NCBI GenBank assembly: GCA_019843655.1 | Contig: JACDQD010000004.1 | Span: 25,865,872 to 25,929,871, forward strand | Origin: Lethocerus indicus | Lineage: Eukaryota; Arthropoda; Insecta; Hemiptera; Belostomatidae | DNA: 64,000 nt | Direction of reading: 5' to 3' | Shown: piece by piece, positions 37,601 through 51,931 of the stretch | Position numbering within the stretch: the first letter of the stretch is position 1 | Layout of the letters: each line of letters starts with the position of its first letter | Notes under the pieces: generated by a model | The model's input: the letters and a program-made list of their open reading frames with translations, nothing else | Database searches by the model: none | What the model was told of the DNA's origin: nothing | Program-made: the position numbers and the translations under genes

Positions 37601-40600
37601 TTCACATTTTATTTTCATCGTTATTTTCGGGCGACATTTTCATGTAACAATTTCATTTCTAGTAACAACTATATTACATTAATTCTATTATAACATCTTC
37701 GAGAATCTATTTGTGAAGTTTAAATTAACAACCTTTGAACAAATATGATATTTCTCCATGTATTGTTGTACCCACTATTTAGTAATTGATTTGTTCTTTC
37801 TGGTGCATTGAGCCATTGGACGTTGGAATTCCAGACGGAATTCTAGCGGAAGAGGTGAACGCGATATTCTTGAAAAGTGTATTTTGTTCTTTTCTCAATA
37901 TTTTAAAATTAAAGTTCAAAGTACGTTTCAACGTTATTTGCAGTAGGAAATTATTGGCGCTGTTATCTACTGCACGCAGTTCAGTGTAGGCACTTGAGCT
38001 GCTCCTCGAACGCGTTTCATCCGGAATGCAGGATTCGGTCTCGAACGTTTCCTCGAAATGTTTGTCGAGTCAAACAAAAATCGTGAGCTCGCTTTTTGGC
38101 GTGCAATCCGTGATTTTCAGACGAATACTGAAGCGCCCGTACAAGCTTAGGCCTGTAAATAACAAATTTAATCTCAGTCGTTATTTACAATATTACATAA
38201 TTATTTTGACAACGGCAGTTTTTAGTTTGTTCATTAATTGTGTTAAGGCTTCGACCAGGTACAATACTCCCTGTTTTGGAGAAATAATTACCTCGGTTAT
38301 GGAATTTTATTATGGTCCTCCTAGCCACACCCTAGTGACTATATAACAAATTGCTATTTATATTATTTTTCTATTTTAGACTATATTTGCGTGTATATAA
38401 CTGGAGCAAGTGAGGTTCACATATGTCGGCAAAAGGTTTTTCTGATCGCCAAGTGATTGATTTCACCTGTGGTTGATTAATTGTTATTATTAATGTAATT
38501 GTTTGTAACTACCGAATGAAAAACAAGAAATTGACTGAGGATCCGAAAGCAGGAAATTGTCGGCATGAAAGGGGAGACAAGAGAATGGTTTTACTTAGAA
38601 ATAGTAAGAGAGCCGTTATCGACAGCTCGTCCACAGAGGTTATTTACATTAGAGGATCGGCGATGACCGCGACTAATTGTGGGGGGAACTGGAGCGGTAT
38701 CGAGTAGCAAAACGCCCGACAAAAAGCGAGCTGTAGAGCGCGGCCGGTTTAATGCGACATCCGAGAGGGAAGTGGCGATAAGCCGGGGCAGATTACTTAG
38801 CTGCGGGTCGCCCACTGCCTCCTCTATCGCTAATGCCGCTAATCCTCCCTTTCAACTCCTGAGTGCTCCCGCCCCGCAGCATTCAACAACCTTATTTGCA
38901 TTGCATTCACAACGGCCCAAGTCTAAGAGATACGCCTAACATTCTCCCACCGCCGTTCAACGTTTCAATAATTCAATTTTACAACATTGAGCGCGGTCTG
39001 CGCAGATGGGACGGCCTGGAAACACGGCCTGTATGATTGCAACCTGGAGCGAAATTACAAATTTAACCTTTTTAATCTGAATATTACCCATTTGAAAATG
39101 GCCTATTTGCCGCAATTCGTTCGTTAATAAAATATATAAGGAAACAATGATTTGGGTTTGTTCGGTTTTACGATTTCTCGGTAATTCTGTCGGGCGTAAC
39201 GTTTCGATTTAAGAGCGAACTCGTAAATGATGTTTTTACGGCGGCCTCTCTCTCCTCTCCCTCACACTCTCTCTCTCCCATAAACTAGTGGGACAGCCCA
39301 CACCTCGCTGCCTGTCAAAGCCGGTGTCGCCCCCGTCACGCAGTAATGTCGTTTTCAAACTCCGGTCGGGTACTCTGCTCCCCTTTTGAAATACTTAATT
39401 CCGCACAACTGTCGCCCGGTTATTTACTACAGACAGGGCCTAATAACATTTTTGCGGGAGGTCCTGCGGAAAACGTCGGCCGGGATTTTAGCCGCACACG
39501 AGGCGCCGACCCGACTTGTCGCTCAGTGCAAAAATATAAGTTGGATGGGCAACTGTAATGCTGATAGGATGCTTGATCTAGAGGTGAAGTGTCTAACTGG
39601 GTATAATGCATTGATAGTGGTTTTGTCGATTCCTTATATCCTCTGTGAACATGTCTTCTATACTTTAAGCCAAAATGATACACTAATAGAGTGATTGGAA
39701 AGAGTCCACCACAAAACCTTAAAAACAATCATGTATTAGGAAATATAACTAATTTGCTAGTATTGCAGACGATTTACATTATAATTCGTGAAACATTATT
39801 GTGAGTCAGATAAACGTGACTTTACCGTTTTTATCATGTTCTTAGGCGTTCGTGTAAGAAAAATTTTTCTGCTCAGTCAAACTAGGAGCCGCCAGACTGA
39901 ATTAAAAAAAATTGACATGTACAGTTCATCGTACTGAAGTGAAAATGAGACCCAATTGAAATGTGGGTACGGGAGCGCGCCCCGCCTTTTAACCCGTACA
40001 GGGCGACGATTAAATGACTAATGAATATGCTAATGCCGGTCTCATTTTCCGGACAACGGGTCGGCGGAAATTGGCTTTCCACTGAAAAGCTCAGAAAGTA
40101 AATATTTAGTGACACGGTTTGGCGAATCTATTCGAAAATTGCAGCAGGAAATTATACTTCATGGATCCACTATCAACAAAATAAATCCTTGTTTTGCAAC
40201 AACCGCCAGCAGCGGAATATCACGTATGTTTTCATTTACATGGTGCAGAAACAAAAACGTACATGGGGTAGCAATATAATAATTAAAATTACATAGTAAC
40301 AGTTTCTAATTTTTCATGAGTATTTCTAAGTTTTCAAGAGTATTTTCACATATCACCATATTCCTTAAATGTCTTCGTACAAATTAAAATTTTGTTATTG
40401 TGTTTTTCAACTATAGTTATCTATTCCACATTCTAAGGTTATACGAATATTAATTTATCGCTCGTGGATGTTAAACCACTTAGTTTATTGAGTCATTCTT
40501 CGTTTCACTTTGTGGATTCTACGCCTCAAGTTCCCCTTGTTGTTAGGACTAGTCGGATTGCCCGGCATACGATCGAGGTAACGGGGATCAGTATTCCGGG

Positions 40601-40893
40601 TGTATTGTTAATAATCGATGGATAATCGGCGATCGGAGACACGTACCCGGTGGACGTTATCCAGGACGTTATCTCAAGTCCGGGGCCGTGATAGTCCGAC
40701 TCGTCCTTTGAACTCTCAATCCGGCCGCGAGCCAACCCCCTCATCCCTTCGTCCTCCCGCCTCCCCCTAAACACAATCCCAGTCGTAATACAAGATTGAT
40801 TATTCTCACTTGTTTTATTTCCCCATTGTTCGCCGCGGACCCGGGCCATTGTTTCTGACCGGGCCGGCGGTGTAGGGTGCAGGGGAAGGGGAA
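34605..40893. other. non-coding, no gene seen
   Basis: No gene recognised. A 9-bp inverted repeat (CTTAAAGTG, 3-nt loop, CACTTTAAG) lies at about 36327-36347. GC-rich patches lie at about 38690-38880 and 39240-39340. Overlapping open frames on both strands at 39346-39728 match no family. Confidence 0.45.
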
Positions 40894-40904
40894 GGGGGGG
40901 GGGG
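40894..40904. repeat. poly-G run
   Basis: Eleven consecutive G followed by A6, directly after short G-rich repeats. Confidence 0.85.
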
Positions 40905-42157
40905 AAAAAACGAGTAAAAACAAAAAAAAGATTTTTAATTATCTTCTTCCCAAACTCCGCGACTATTAATTACCACTTCTCGCCGTTCACCAAATTCGGG
41001 TTAACTCCGCGGAAGATCTCCCGTACTCTGGCGGGCCCCGCTGTCAGTGTCTGGGACGAGGGCGATGAGGGGCGGGGGAGAGACGCGCCCAATTAAAGAG
41101 TCACACTCCTCGCATTTCCGTTTTCCTCGCGACTCCCCAAAACAGTTATAATAGCCGGCCCGGCGATAGTAATAATAATAATGAATAATAGGAACCTGTG
41201 GGTGTCGCCTTACTCGCCTGCCTACGGCGGTATTGTTTTTTCACGCGGTTCTGAACCGCCACACGCGTTTATTGTTCCCACTTTTGGCTAACCGCGGAGT
41301 TGGAAAGTGTTAGAAATAGGACGCGTTGTTTTTTAGAAATTATTTTCGCGTATTACTTCCACACGGTTGGCCGTCTAGCATCACGGGGTCGTCACCGATA
41401 ACCGATAATGACCGAGATAGAGTGAACTATTGCAGTGTAGATTAAAATACAAAATAACAGTAGTGTTCTCAATTAGGAGGCGACGAATAGTTGGGATATG
41501 AACATATTTCCAGTTCATTATAAACAAATTACAGGAGGATTGGCGACAGCAGAAACTATACGTCCCCGACCGCGTTCTACGTACGACTGATTAACTAGGC
41601 TTATCCTCATCTTTGGAGCGCACTTTACACCCAGTAAATTATATTTTTTCTCGACATCGAAAATTATAACGGAAATTAAAGTTTTATCTCGCAGAGTATT
41701 TCTTCATAATTGGAATGCGGTATAGATAACGCGAGACAGATCAGTTCCTGAAATGAGCCTGAAGAAAACCTGCACATTTCTACCGAGTGGAATTATCAGC
41801 GTTAAATTAATATCCTTCGGCAGCTATTCCTGTACTTCTGGGAAATCCCGTATATATATAAAATAGTACGACGTATATACCTGCTACAAGTATAGTTGAT
41901 GCTTTTCCTAAAATTAGACACCGCGGAAGCGGATAGAAGGCATAATTTATTCCGGATGTCCATTTAGGCCGTGAAACCCGGAGGTGTGCCCCGTTCATAA
42001 AATGGGTGTAACTCTGTGGTGGGGGGAATAATGAGGAGGGTAAGCCCGGGCTCTGTTCCCACGCGTATCCCCGCTCGCCCGCGCCTCCGGTTTATTAATA
42101 GCAACGACAACAATACTGAGCTTGCTGAGCGGCTTGTTTGGGAGTGGTGGGGAGGGG
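40905..42157. other. non-coding, no gene seen
   Basis: GC-rich to about 41300, then mixed composition. No gene recognised. Confidence 0.45.
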
Positions 42158-42191
42158 GGGCTGGTGTTGTTGTTGTTGTGGTTGTGGTGGT
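42158..42191. repeat. imperfect GTT/GTG trinucleotide repeat
   Basis: GTTGTTGTTGTGGTTGTGG-type repeat. It gives poly-Val or poly-Thr spurious frames on the two strands. Confidence 0.8.
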
Positions 42192-42468
42192 AGCGGATCC
42201 TCCCGGAGGAGGACCAGACACGCGGGCACCGTCCACTCTCATCGCATCAATACTATACAGGCCGTAAACAATGTAACCGAATATAACTTTTCGACAAAAT
42301 CCCCCGCCCCCCGCCCCGCCGGAGGCTTGTTACGAATCCATTGTTGTCGCGCTAACAATATGGGGAAATTAACTGGGCGTTAGGGTGCATCGCACTGAGC
42401 GGTGGCCGGCGCGGGAGGCGACTACCGTCGTCGGGCCCGAGCGCGGCTCTAGCAATTTCCTGTTCGGG

Positions 42469-42495
42469 CTCATCACCATCACCATCACCATCATC
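42469..42495. repeat. (CATCAC)n hexanucleotide repeat
   Basis: About four imperfect CATCAC units in a GC-rich patch. The His-coding frame that includes it has no start or splice support. Confidence 0.8.
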
Positions 42496-43980
42496 AAGCC
42501 GGCCGAAATTACATTTCGGATAGGCATCTTCCGGCCAGAAATCAACAGACTGGAACGACTCTTGGCCGGATATCGTCGAATTCCTCCGCCAAATATGACC
42601 GTCCCGTATACATGCCACTAAACGAATATTCGTCCGGTATGAAAATTATTGGCCGATTAGCGAAATGAGATTGCGCATTTTCAATTGGCCTACCCGATTG
42701 TCTCCAATTCTGCTGCGAAGTACTCGATTTAATAATAATATTATTCGGCGGATTATTTGATAAAATTGATTGAGAAGTAGGCTAGAATATAGTAAGCAGA
42801 GACATATAAATTGAAACTTTTTAATATATATTAAAGAAAAAATTAGTGGTATGTCAAAAATCATTTCAAAGGGCTGAATCTGCACGGAGTAATCCCCGGT
42901 CTCGTTTAATCGATATACTGAAATCGCAATTAACCGATTGATGCTGTTCCCGATATTTGGACGCCAAGTGCACCCACTGTTAAAGTGTCGGGTTGTTTCT
43001 GGTGAAGTGGGGCCCGAGCATATGGCCGAGCCGCGCACGGCGCGGGCCCCGTGAGAACGGAGAACCGAGTTCACACCTACAAACAGGTAGGAAGAGCTGA
43101 CACCTACAACGGACGTCGCTACAAAAGAAACAGACACCATGTGTTTTCTACGATAAATATCGGCGTTGCACAACTGCCCGCTGGTCGATGGACTGCTCTG
43201 CGCACGGTGAACGCCTTCGACGCACTAACTACGCCGGCCTGGAAGTCAACTGGTAGCATTGATTACACGCGACGGCTCATAAATTTCGCAGAAACGGTTG
43301 TATTTTATTCGATCTATACAATAAATTTCAATCCATATGTTAGACTAGGCATGGACTTTCCCTAACTTGAGTAAAATGAACATATTATTTATGCATTATT
43401 ACGGTGAAAGACAAGTTATCCATAATACTTTTATAAGCTACATTTCATGTACTACTGCGTTCGAAACGCACGGTAGTTCCTTAAATGGGAAAAGGAATGA
43501 GAGGAGTAGCGCTCGAGAATGTGCAGGTCACGTTGTTTCATTCCCAGATCAATTCCGATTTCCGGGTCGAGTCAAATGCCTAAATATCCGAAATAGATAT
43601 CGGGGATAGTACATAAGTACATGGCGTTCGGAAGTTCCGTCTGGATTCTCATCACATATGGCGAGTTAAGAAATAAAAACACTAATAGAGGAGAATTATC
43701 CCTACCGGTATGTTCTATTGGCCTCTGCCCTTATCCGTTTAGTGCGGCATGCCGCTATCTTCGAAGAACACTCTCCTCCACCACGAGCTGTTTACATTTC
43801 GTCCCGCCTTTTATGTAAAGCGAAGCTCTCGCCGGGTCCACGGAGCCGAGAAACCGTATATGGATTTACGAAACGTATTTTATCTTAATTCGGGGCTCCA
43901 TTACCAATCTCGGGCCGAGATACGAAAAGAGTTTATGGGATTAAAATTACCGGGAGGGCCTTCGGTAGGCCGGCCGATAG
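42496..43980. other. non-coding, no gene supported
   Basis: A 175-codon minus-strand frame (42646-43173) overlaps a 104-codon plus-strand frame (43051-43365). Neither shows a recognisable domain, and composition shifts along the minus-strand frame, so I do not call a gene. Confidence 0.4.
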
Positions 43981-44031
43981 GATCTGGGCGAGAGGACCGG
44001 GGGCCGGAGGGCCGCCTCCGTACCCCAGATC
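43981..44031. repeat. GC-rich two-part hairpin
   Basis: The outer arms GATCTGGG (43981-43988) and CCCAGATC (44024-44031) pair over 8 bp. An inner arm CGGAGG (44005-44010) pairs with CCTCCG (44015-44020) around a 4-nt loop. The internal loop is asymmetric. Confidence 0.55.
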
Positions 44032-45019
44032 TTGTTAGATCCGAAGATAACTAATTTATTGGAAGCGCTCCGGCGATATTATAATGCGGCCCGTGTCGAG
44101 TTGGCTACTAACACAGCCGGGAACATGTGTATCTAGCGGGGACGCCTAGTGAAATTGAATAACTAAATTTTGATAAAATATTGTACCCCCGTCTCTGTAT
44201 CGCTTGTTTTCGGCCCGATATAGGCGGCTTTAATAATGAGGCATTTATGGATGGAGAGAGATCGATGTTGTAGATTCGAATTTTGTAGGAACAACAACAT
44301 TGGTACACAGGCGCTTCCTTCTACGGAACGAAGAACGGGTAAGTTGGTCGTTACCGGTGGGGAGCGACAGATATACCGTAAGTATTATTAATGGATCAAT
44401 TACTTAGTATCTCTGCAGATTATTTATGGCATTTATTATAAAGTAATATTAAATATTTTATATCAACACCGAACGTATCCCTGATTGGTTTGCAGGACTC
44501 AATTCGTGAAGGCCTGTGAGGCGATCTACGTTAATGCCAGTTCACCTCTTGATCATTGGAACCGTTGTCTATTCCAGTATTATGTTATATTTTTAGAGTG
44601 AATGCACCTAACAATTAGTCGCTACGCTAGTCTTTTAATTACGTCCGCCGTCCTGATTAAGTTGTTTTCGAGAAACCCTAAGGGAGGCGTCGCGAGTTAG
44701 CTCAGAGTTGCAAAAAACGATGATAGGACGGTAGGGGGAGATATTAGCGAGGAGAGGGAAGATAAATTTGAGGGTGGCGGGGGAGATAAGAAGCATTGTC
44801 TCCGGCATTGTTTACTCCGTGTCAGTAGTGAACGCTGTATTTAACGTGAGTGAACTGGCCACGTCCACAGAGATTTCAGCAATCTCCACTGGTCGGATAT
44901 TTACGCGGGTATGTGAGGGGGAGGGGGCGGGGGACAATATCTTGGGTGGGGCTCTGAGCGAGATACGCGATCGGAACCAAACCTAATGATAAAATAGTGC
45001 CCGATCAAGATAGAGTCGG
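44032..45019. other. non-coding, no gene seen
   Basis: Mixed composition. The stretch AGTTAGCTCAGAGTTG at about 44694 resembles a tRNA A-box but has no matching B-box. Confidence 0.45.
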
Positions 45020-45240
45020 GCGTTGAGGGGTGTGGGGGGGGGGCATAAATAAACAAAAGGAGAGGGTGATGGAGGGAGGGAGGGAGGGAGCCTACACCGG
45101 CCGACAACCGCTAAGTAGCCAGATTACCTCGAGATAAGCGGACGGATTTATTGAGCCCGAAAGGACAAAATAGCGTTCCCCCCCCTCAACAGATGGGGAA
45201 AATTAGAGATGGTAATAGGAAGGGGGGAGGGAGGAGAGCC
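45020..45240 (+). repeat. G-rich purine tracts with quadruplex potential
   Basis: The plus strand has GGGG-TGTGGG-type runs at 45026-45043 and (GGGA)n at 45072-45090, followed by another purine block at 45218-45240. Confidence 0.6.
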
Positions 45241-48200
45241 ACCGGCGACCGGGAGACATACCTAGGAGGTTAACCACGAATCGACCGTGAAAGGATATGG
45301 CGGCCGAAAAACATAACTATGAAGCGAAGTTAATAAAGTGGGCCACCTGGACCTACACTCGCAACTCGCCCAAACCGCATAACAAGCCAGAGCTGGAGGA
45401 CTCAGAAAGTTGTTAAGAAGACGTAGAATCGAAGACTAATCTACAACAAACCCACTTTGAACGTTCGCCGAAATGCCAAAACCTGCCAGCAGAATTCCAA
45501 CATTTCAAACGTAATTTTATAAATGACCGAAATCGAAGTACTGTCAACTACCTAATTATTCAACAGCATTGAAGCTGTGAAGGATCTTTTTTGTGTAACC
45601 CAATAACATTAATGCAAAAAATCGGATGGTGAGACAACAAATTGGTAGAAATACAATTTCAAAGCAACTATCACAATTTAACAACATTTTCCACTATCAG
45701 ACTATAATAAATCTAGTAAATTGTAATCTATGATTACACATTAGACCACACGAATGACGATGAAGACATCTTGAATCCTTTGTATGAATTACAGTATAAA
45801 ATTCTTGATTGAAATGAATGTCTTAAAACACTCCGATGCCTAATGCCCGATTGCGCAATAACACGTAATCTTCGGGAAGGCCAATTTGAGCAGAAATACT
45901 TCCCATGATCTTCTGTTTCCGGTCGTTGGTTTGACAGAACTAATTTCCTTTCTAATAATTCTTAATATTTCTTGTTATTATGAAGCTATGATTCTATGGC
46001 ACTCTAATTGGAAATGAAACATAATTCCGACTGAACAGAACCGATGGTTCAAATTAAATTCCATGGTCATTTCAGATTCCCCAGTGCTCGATAATTCAAT
46101 TCCAACTGCTAATACTTTTAAAAATGAATAGTCCAAAACTGTATTAAATGTTACTCCAAGTATTTGACATATACCTAGACGCTTTAAATTAAAGTGGCGG
46201 TTGAAATGAAGCATCACTACGTAGTTGTAAGGGCTGTCACACGATAGCAGCACTTGGTGGGCCTTCCTTGTGTTCCTTTGGCCATTTGTAATTTACGGTT
46301 CATCGAAACGGCCTCGAAAAACAGAAAAAAGCATTTGGCACTGGCAGTAATGATTTTGAAAATTTTTCTGCGCCGCTGAAATCAAATTTAAGCCCGGAGA
46401 TAATGAGAGAAACCAATATTATCTGTAGCCGAAATCAAGACCGACTCTGTACAGTAGCGCTCGAGCGGCTGTGCCATCGAACTGCTAACGTGAAGGAGGG
46501 AATGGCGCCAAATTTAAAAAGTATAGTCTCACTTTTAATCAGAATAATTCAACATTTCTCCCACCAGATAGATGTTAAAAGCCTTAAGAATCAACATGAA
46601 TTACTGTTATACTTGTTTAATACTCATTCGCTTATTCAAATTTTAAAAAATTAAAATTACCTTATTTACAATTCCGTTCTTTATTACAAAATTTTTAAGC
46701 AGCCTCCTCTGTGGTGTATCTAAGCAAGTAAATAAAACTATGGGAAAATATGTGTAATATTGCAGTATTGGAATATATTGGAATATGCAGCGAACGTAAA
46801 GCTGATAAGCGTCAAGATAAGAGGAGTCCTCCTGAGGTCGGACGGATTAGTACAGTTGCGGCTTGTAATTTCATGATTTAAGCACAGCGCTCAAGTTAAG
46901 GAATAGTGTTAAGTTTTAGGGGTTGCAGGTGGGTGGGGGGGGTGGTTGGCGGTGGCGAGAGCCTTTAATAATGCAGGGGTGGGTTAACCCCCACCGCCGA
47001 GAACACTAGCGGGATTCACCAAGTTTCAATTCCTTGTATTAGGGGAACAAGTTTAGCTGGCGCAAGGAGCCGCCGCCAACTGTAAATCCCCACCGTACAA
47101 TTAGAATATTACGGATATTACGGGGGCGCAAAGTTAAGACCGGCAGGCCCGCTCCAGCCTACCGCTATTAACTTACACAATCTCGCGGCCCTACTACGGT
47201 TAAATTTCGCAGGCCGAGAGTCGGGCCTCATGAACTGACCGAGGAACACTCTAAATAAATCGCAACCAAACGCTGAATTTCTACATCTTTTCCCCCTGTG
47301 ACTTAAAAAGTCCGACAACAAATAACCCATTAAAATCCGGACTAAGGAAGTGAAGCGTTTAAGTCAAGTACTCGCTTCGACAGTAGGTTGAAAAAAATAA
47401 TTCTGTACTATCTCTCTATGAATTATATTTTCTTATGTCTGTATTTTACACAGAACTTAAAAGTTGTGTATAATATGCAGGTTTGAACTGTACATGCACG
47501 AAAGTTTTGCGATCCACTGGCATTGCGGTTTCTTACTAAGATAAGACGGTTAGAGTCAGAGAGTGACACAAAAAACATTATTTTGGTTTAATTTTATTCA
47601 TGCGAATCTCTGTATGTCGGTTGTCTTGATCGAGGTAAAATCTATTCAAATTTAAAATTGAAATAAATATCAAGGTAACAAACGGGGTTGTAGTGAATCT
47701 GGGCCTCGTACGAACAGTTGGGAGCATTCTGGGATCGACAACAATATAATTTTCGATGGTCCAGAGTTAATTTCACGGCCGTTAGAAGACAACATATACA
47801 TTAATACGGATGTTCGACAGTGCGACTAAATTCCTTTATCGGAATATCTGGAAATTGATATAGTCGTTCATCGGCGTTCATCGAGTATAGGCAGGATCCA
47901 ATGATAATTCCAGTATAATTATTCAACGGGAGGATCGTAAATTTGTCGGCGAATCCAATTCTGGGGGGGCCGTAATAGTTTTGGGGCCCCCTCAATAGTG
48001 GAAACTAGTAGTAGTTTTGGGCCCGCAGCATACCAATAACAACCGTTGATTCCAATAATAATCAAATTTGTCCTCCATTAACTCTCCGCCGCGGCTTTGG
48101 CTAATCGTCATTTATAGCCCGGCACAATTTCCAGTCGTGGGCGGGCGCACACAACCAACGCACGTGTGAAAGTTTCGCTTTACAACTCCCCCCGTGACTC

Positions 48201-51200
48201 GTTCTTTAACATTGACTTCTCAACAAATTGTTATTCCTCTTCATCGTAGGATAATTTATACTGTCTGTATAGCATCTTGGCGATCATCATTATACTCTTA
48301 GTTAACAGTACATAGCAGTTTTCTCACAACAATACAATGTATATAATGCACAAGATAAAATTGAAATTATGGAAGGGTAGTAAAACTATAGTTTCAGTAC
48401 GATTTCTGTATGAGAAACATGCGTGAAAAGAAACGGTTAGGAGCGATCACGATGATCTACTTGGGAGTGTATTCCTTCAGTTTCTTGCCTACTGTATTTA
48501 GCAATAAGCAAGACACAACATTGCGATATTCCGCGAAATAATTTCCTTCACGGTCTTAAGACCGTGGTACAATTAAAGTCAATGGACTGTAGTGTACGAA
48601 GAGAGAGAAAATCGGTCTCGGCGGTAGTGAGACACCGGCACCATGAGGGAGGAGGGAACGGGGATGCCGGGTGTTAAGCGACCAAATAAGAAGGGCCCGA
48701 GGAAAGGAATAATACGACGAACCGAATATATATATAACTCGTCCGAAACGGCGGGGGGGGGAGCCGAAGTTGATAGGAGACGCGCCTAGTAAGTGTACTC
48801 GCGAGGGCAGTAAAACACGGCCTAATATCATGCAGCAGCCAATCTCCTTTTCTTTCGGGGCACGTTATCTTTTAGTGTATACATTCCTGATTCCTGAAGG
48901 TATAGATTTCGTGGGGCCGTAAACGGTACACTCGAATATGATTAGAACGGCTGGCGGTTGGGTAAAACAACGTGCGATATGGATATTACCATTCGTTTCA
49001 TAATTTCCCGACAGATACCCTGTTTTCAGTGACATTATACCACTTTAACCGAAGACAGAAGGCTCATAAGAATTGCGCTATTCGAAACTCCCGAGCAATA
49101 AACGCCTAAAATAAATGAAGTTGATGTTCTCAAGGAATGACCGTTTAAATGAAGTTCGGCGGGTCAAGTTCAGATATATTGCCTTAGTTGTTAGGGGCAG
49201 GTTGGGGTAAACGGAAGGACAAAAATTTGACAATTTTATTTTTATTCTTACATTAACAATCAGCCGGATACAGCTTGCGTTAACCTTTTAAGACAGTAAT
49301 TATAACCGGTACTGTCTTTGTACTGCATTTCTAATACAGAAACCTGTCCAACAACATCCCTCTTTGTACAAACCTCGAGTAGATAATCTGACTGTAAAAT
49401 TCAACGAAGTAAATATTTACGAAGAAAAACAAAATACAAGGCAAGAAGTACGAAACTTTAAATAAAATGATTGTCGAAGGGGGGAGAGCTATAAAGGTGA
49501 AAAGGAGTGCCTGTTAGATTCTGGGGGAAACGAGACAAATAACAGTGTCTAATATGAGACTATTAGGGTGGCCGAGGCCCTCTCAAGGGCCCAATAACAA
49601 CGGAACCCTTTCGGATACCCTACACTTTCGATCAAATGTATATTTTCTTTCTTTCTCTTCTATACAACTTGACATGCAAAGGGTTCACCTAAAGTAGTTT
49701 ATAATTGTTTAACTGGGATTTTCGATTAGGCACACCATTTCTCTGCGATTGCACTCTTTCTTGGGTATTCGTTTCACGATGGAACGCTGAAATTAGAGTT
49801 GATTCAATTTCCTACAGTGCAAAAATTCTGTAACTATAAGAGAGCTGATATTGAGAAGCTGAGGTCGAGAGTGAGGTCACAGGATTATAGTCGAAAATCC
49901 GTAAAATTGGGCTCCTTGAACGTCGATCATGGTAATTATACTATATCCTTATAAAATATTACTTGTCTTGATATGAGTTTAAAATACAAACTTGACTACT
50001 ATCGTTTCACTGTAGCGATACTGTGGAATATTATAATTCCTGCGATTATCTATAACCGCTGGTATATTTGGTCTACTGTATTTGGCCTTTTACTTTTAGA
50101 ATGCGGCAAATGCAAACATATGTAATAACCTACCTCTACGTTTTTATAGTGTATTAATATCTATGAGTTGTCTTCTATGTATTAATATCCTATGGCCAGG
50201 ATTTCTGGGCTCTGAATTCTTTGAAATATTATAATATTCCGAAAAAACCCCGTACCATCACAACGGGGACCGATCCATCGATACCGGACTAGCCTTTTTC
50301 AGTATTTGATTTTTAAATAATTAATACTTATGTCACTTCTGAATGCAGTCGCTAGATATCTAAAAACGGTAAACACGATACAATTCTGTGTCTTTCGATG
50401 ATGAAGATACCTGGGACTTTCTTTCGGGAAATGTGCGACACATTCGATTTCGTCGCTGACAAGCAGGCAAACACCATAATTAAATGAGTGGAGGTTTCCG
50501 CGACAAGAACTTGAATTGTCACTAGTGCTGTCTGCTTCAACACCCAAGAGGGCCCCATTGAAAGGGTCCCACTCGGGAGGTTTCCAAAAACAGGAAAAAT
50601 CCCTGGAGGAAAACAGCTGGGGGTCAACTCCGGCTAACCGATATTTTTCCCATATCGAGACGCAATCTCACCGGAAGCCAGATATTAGTGACGTCCATAA
50701 TTGAACGCTGTGTCCGTATTCTGTTATTAATGAAATTAGTGTTATTCAATCCCTAACGAAATTCCCACACAGGCAAGCTGTGGCGCGGCCCTGGAGGCTG
50801 CGCTCGGACTTTTCAGCGTTGCAACATCAAAGGCTATTTTGAAAACATTTGACTGGCTGTCGGGGCACGGAGCAGTTGGCAGGATCGGGTTACAGGCACC
50901 GGGTACACTGACGGGAAGGGGACTGGATTACAAGCCCATTTGCTGGTGTGGGAACGGCGCCGTCATTGTCCGGTAGGCGGTGGGCCGCCACTTATCTCCT
51001 CGCCTATCCGATTGTCCGCCCCATCTTCCTCTTGTTATCTCCCAATTTACAGGCCTCGTATTAACGGCGTCGCTATTTTCTATTTTTCCCCTGGCGTTCA
51101 CCGCCCTCTGTTGACAGGCCACGCGACGTTTTGTACGTTGTTTAGAAATAAACCGATAACCATCGGGGTTAGGTCCTCAATGGGCGCACCCTCCGTTCGC

Positions 51201-51868
51201 GACAGACTATATGCCTGTTAATTCCTCCTCATATAGTTTCCCGACTACACGGTAACCTCGGTTACAGTCCTCCCAGGACTGATGCAGGAAGCATCATATA
51301 CATCTCTAATGTATTAGTCATTTTTTTAATAAATTCTCAATGTTTATTTCTGATTACATTTTCATTACCTGCCCTTTTTTCCCGACAATTGTTATTTATC
51401 ACAGTCTGTGACATTATGTTTTTACAGCGCTGTTCTGGTAATAAAGATTTACTTTTTGACTCAACAACTTATTAATCCTTATCACAGATTTGAGCGCTCT
51501 AAGCGCACACTCTAGAATTGGAAACATCCTAGTCCCAAACAATTATTAGGAGTAGATCTCCATTTTTATAAAAATAAACCGTTTTTTGAGCTCTCTACGA
51601 CGAAGCCCACTCATCTGCCTTCTTCCTCGTATTTTCCCGGCGGGGCCAGAGTTGATCGGAAAAGTGATGAAGTGACGTTAGTGCTGTGGGGGACGAAATG
51701 TTCGAATACGCGTAAAGGAAACGAAAAAAAGAACAGAGCCGAATCAGAAGAAGACGAACCTTCCTTTTCCTAATGGAAGTAGAATTCGGGTGAGCCGCCG
51801 GAGCTTTAATTAAGTGATTAGTTTATTGATGAACGGCTGTGGCTACGGCAGCGGCTAATGGGAGGCAC
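45241..51868. other. non-coding, no gene seen
   Basis: No gene recognised. A G-rich patch lies at 46921-46955. At 47965-47991 a 7-bp G/C inverted repeat flanks GTAATAGTTTT, which recurs as GTAGTAGTTTT 40 bp later. Overlapping frames at 50299-50704 and 50928-51221 match nothing. Confidence 0.45.
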
Positions 51869-51878
51869 TCCCGGGGGA
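51869..51878. promoter_or_regulatory. COE/EBF consensus site TCCCNNGGGA
   Basis: Perfect palindromic match (TCCCGGGGGA) to the COE-family binding consensus, about 3.4 kb downstream of the knot stop. About one such match is expected by chance in 64 kb, so autoregulation is speculative. Confidence 0.25.
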
Positions 51879-51912
51879 AAACGGGGGGAGGAGGAGGGGG
51901 ATCGAGGTGGGC

Positions 51913-51926
51913 ATTTGCATTTGCAT
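51913..51926 (-). promoter_or_regulatory. two overlapping POU octamers
   Basis: ATTTGCAT at 51913-51920 and again at 51919-51926, sharing two bases. The tandem arrangement is much less likely by chance than a single octamer. Confidence 0.4.
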
Positions 51927-51931
51927 TGTGA

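Noticed and set aside
42449..42666. His-rich plus-strand frame through the CATCAC repeat
   Set aside because: No start codon, splice site or homology; the repeat explains the His run.
42646..43173. 175-codon minus-strand open frame
   Set aside because: No recognisable domain, an overlapping open frame on the other strand, and composition that drifts from GC-rich to AT-rich along its length. A protein search or RNA-seq could revive it.
44694..44712. tRNA A-box-like TTAGCTCAG
   Set aside because: No B-box or TTCGA loop at the required distance and no cloverleaf pairing.
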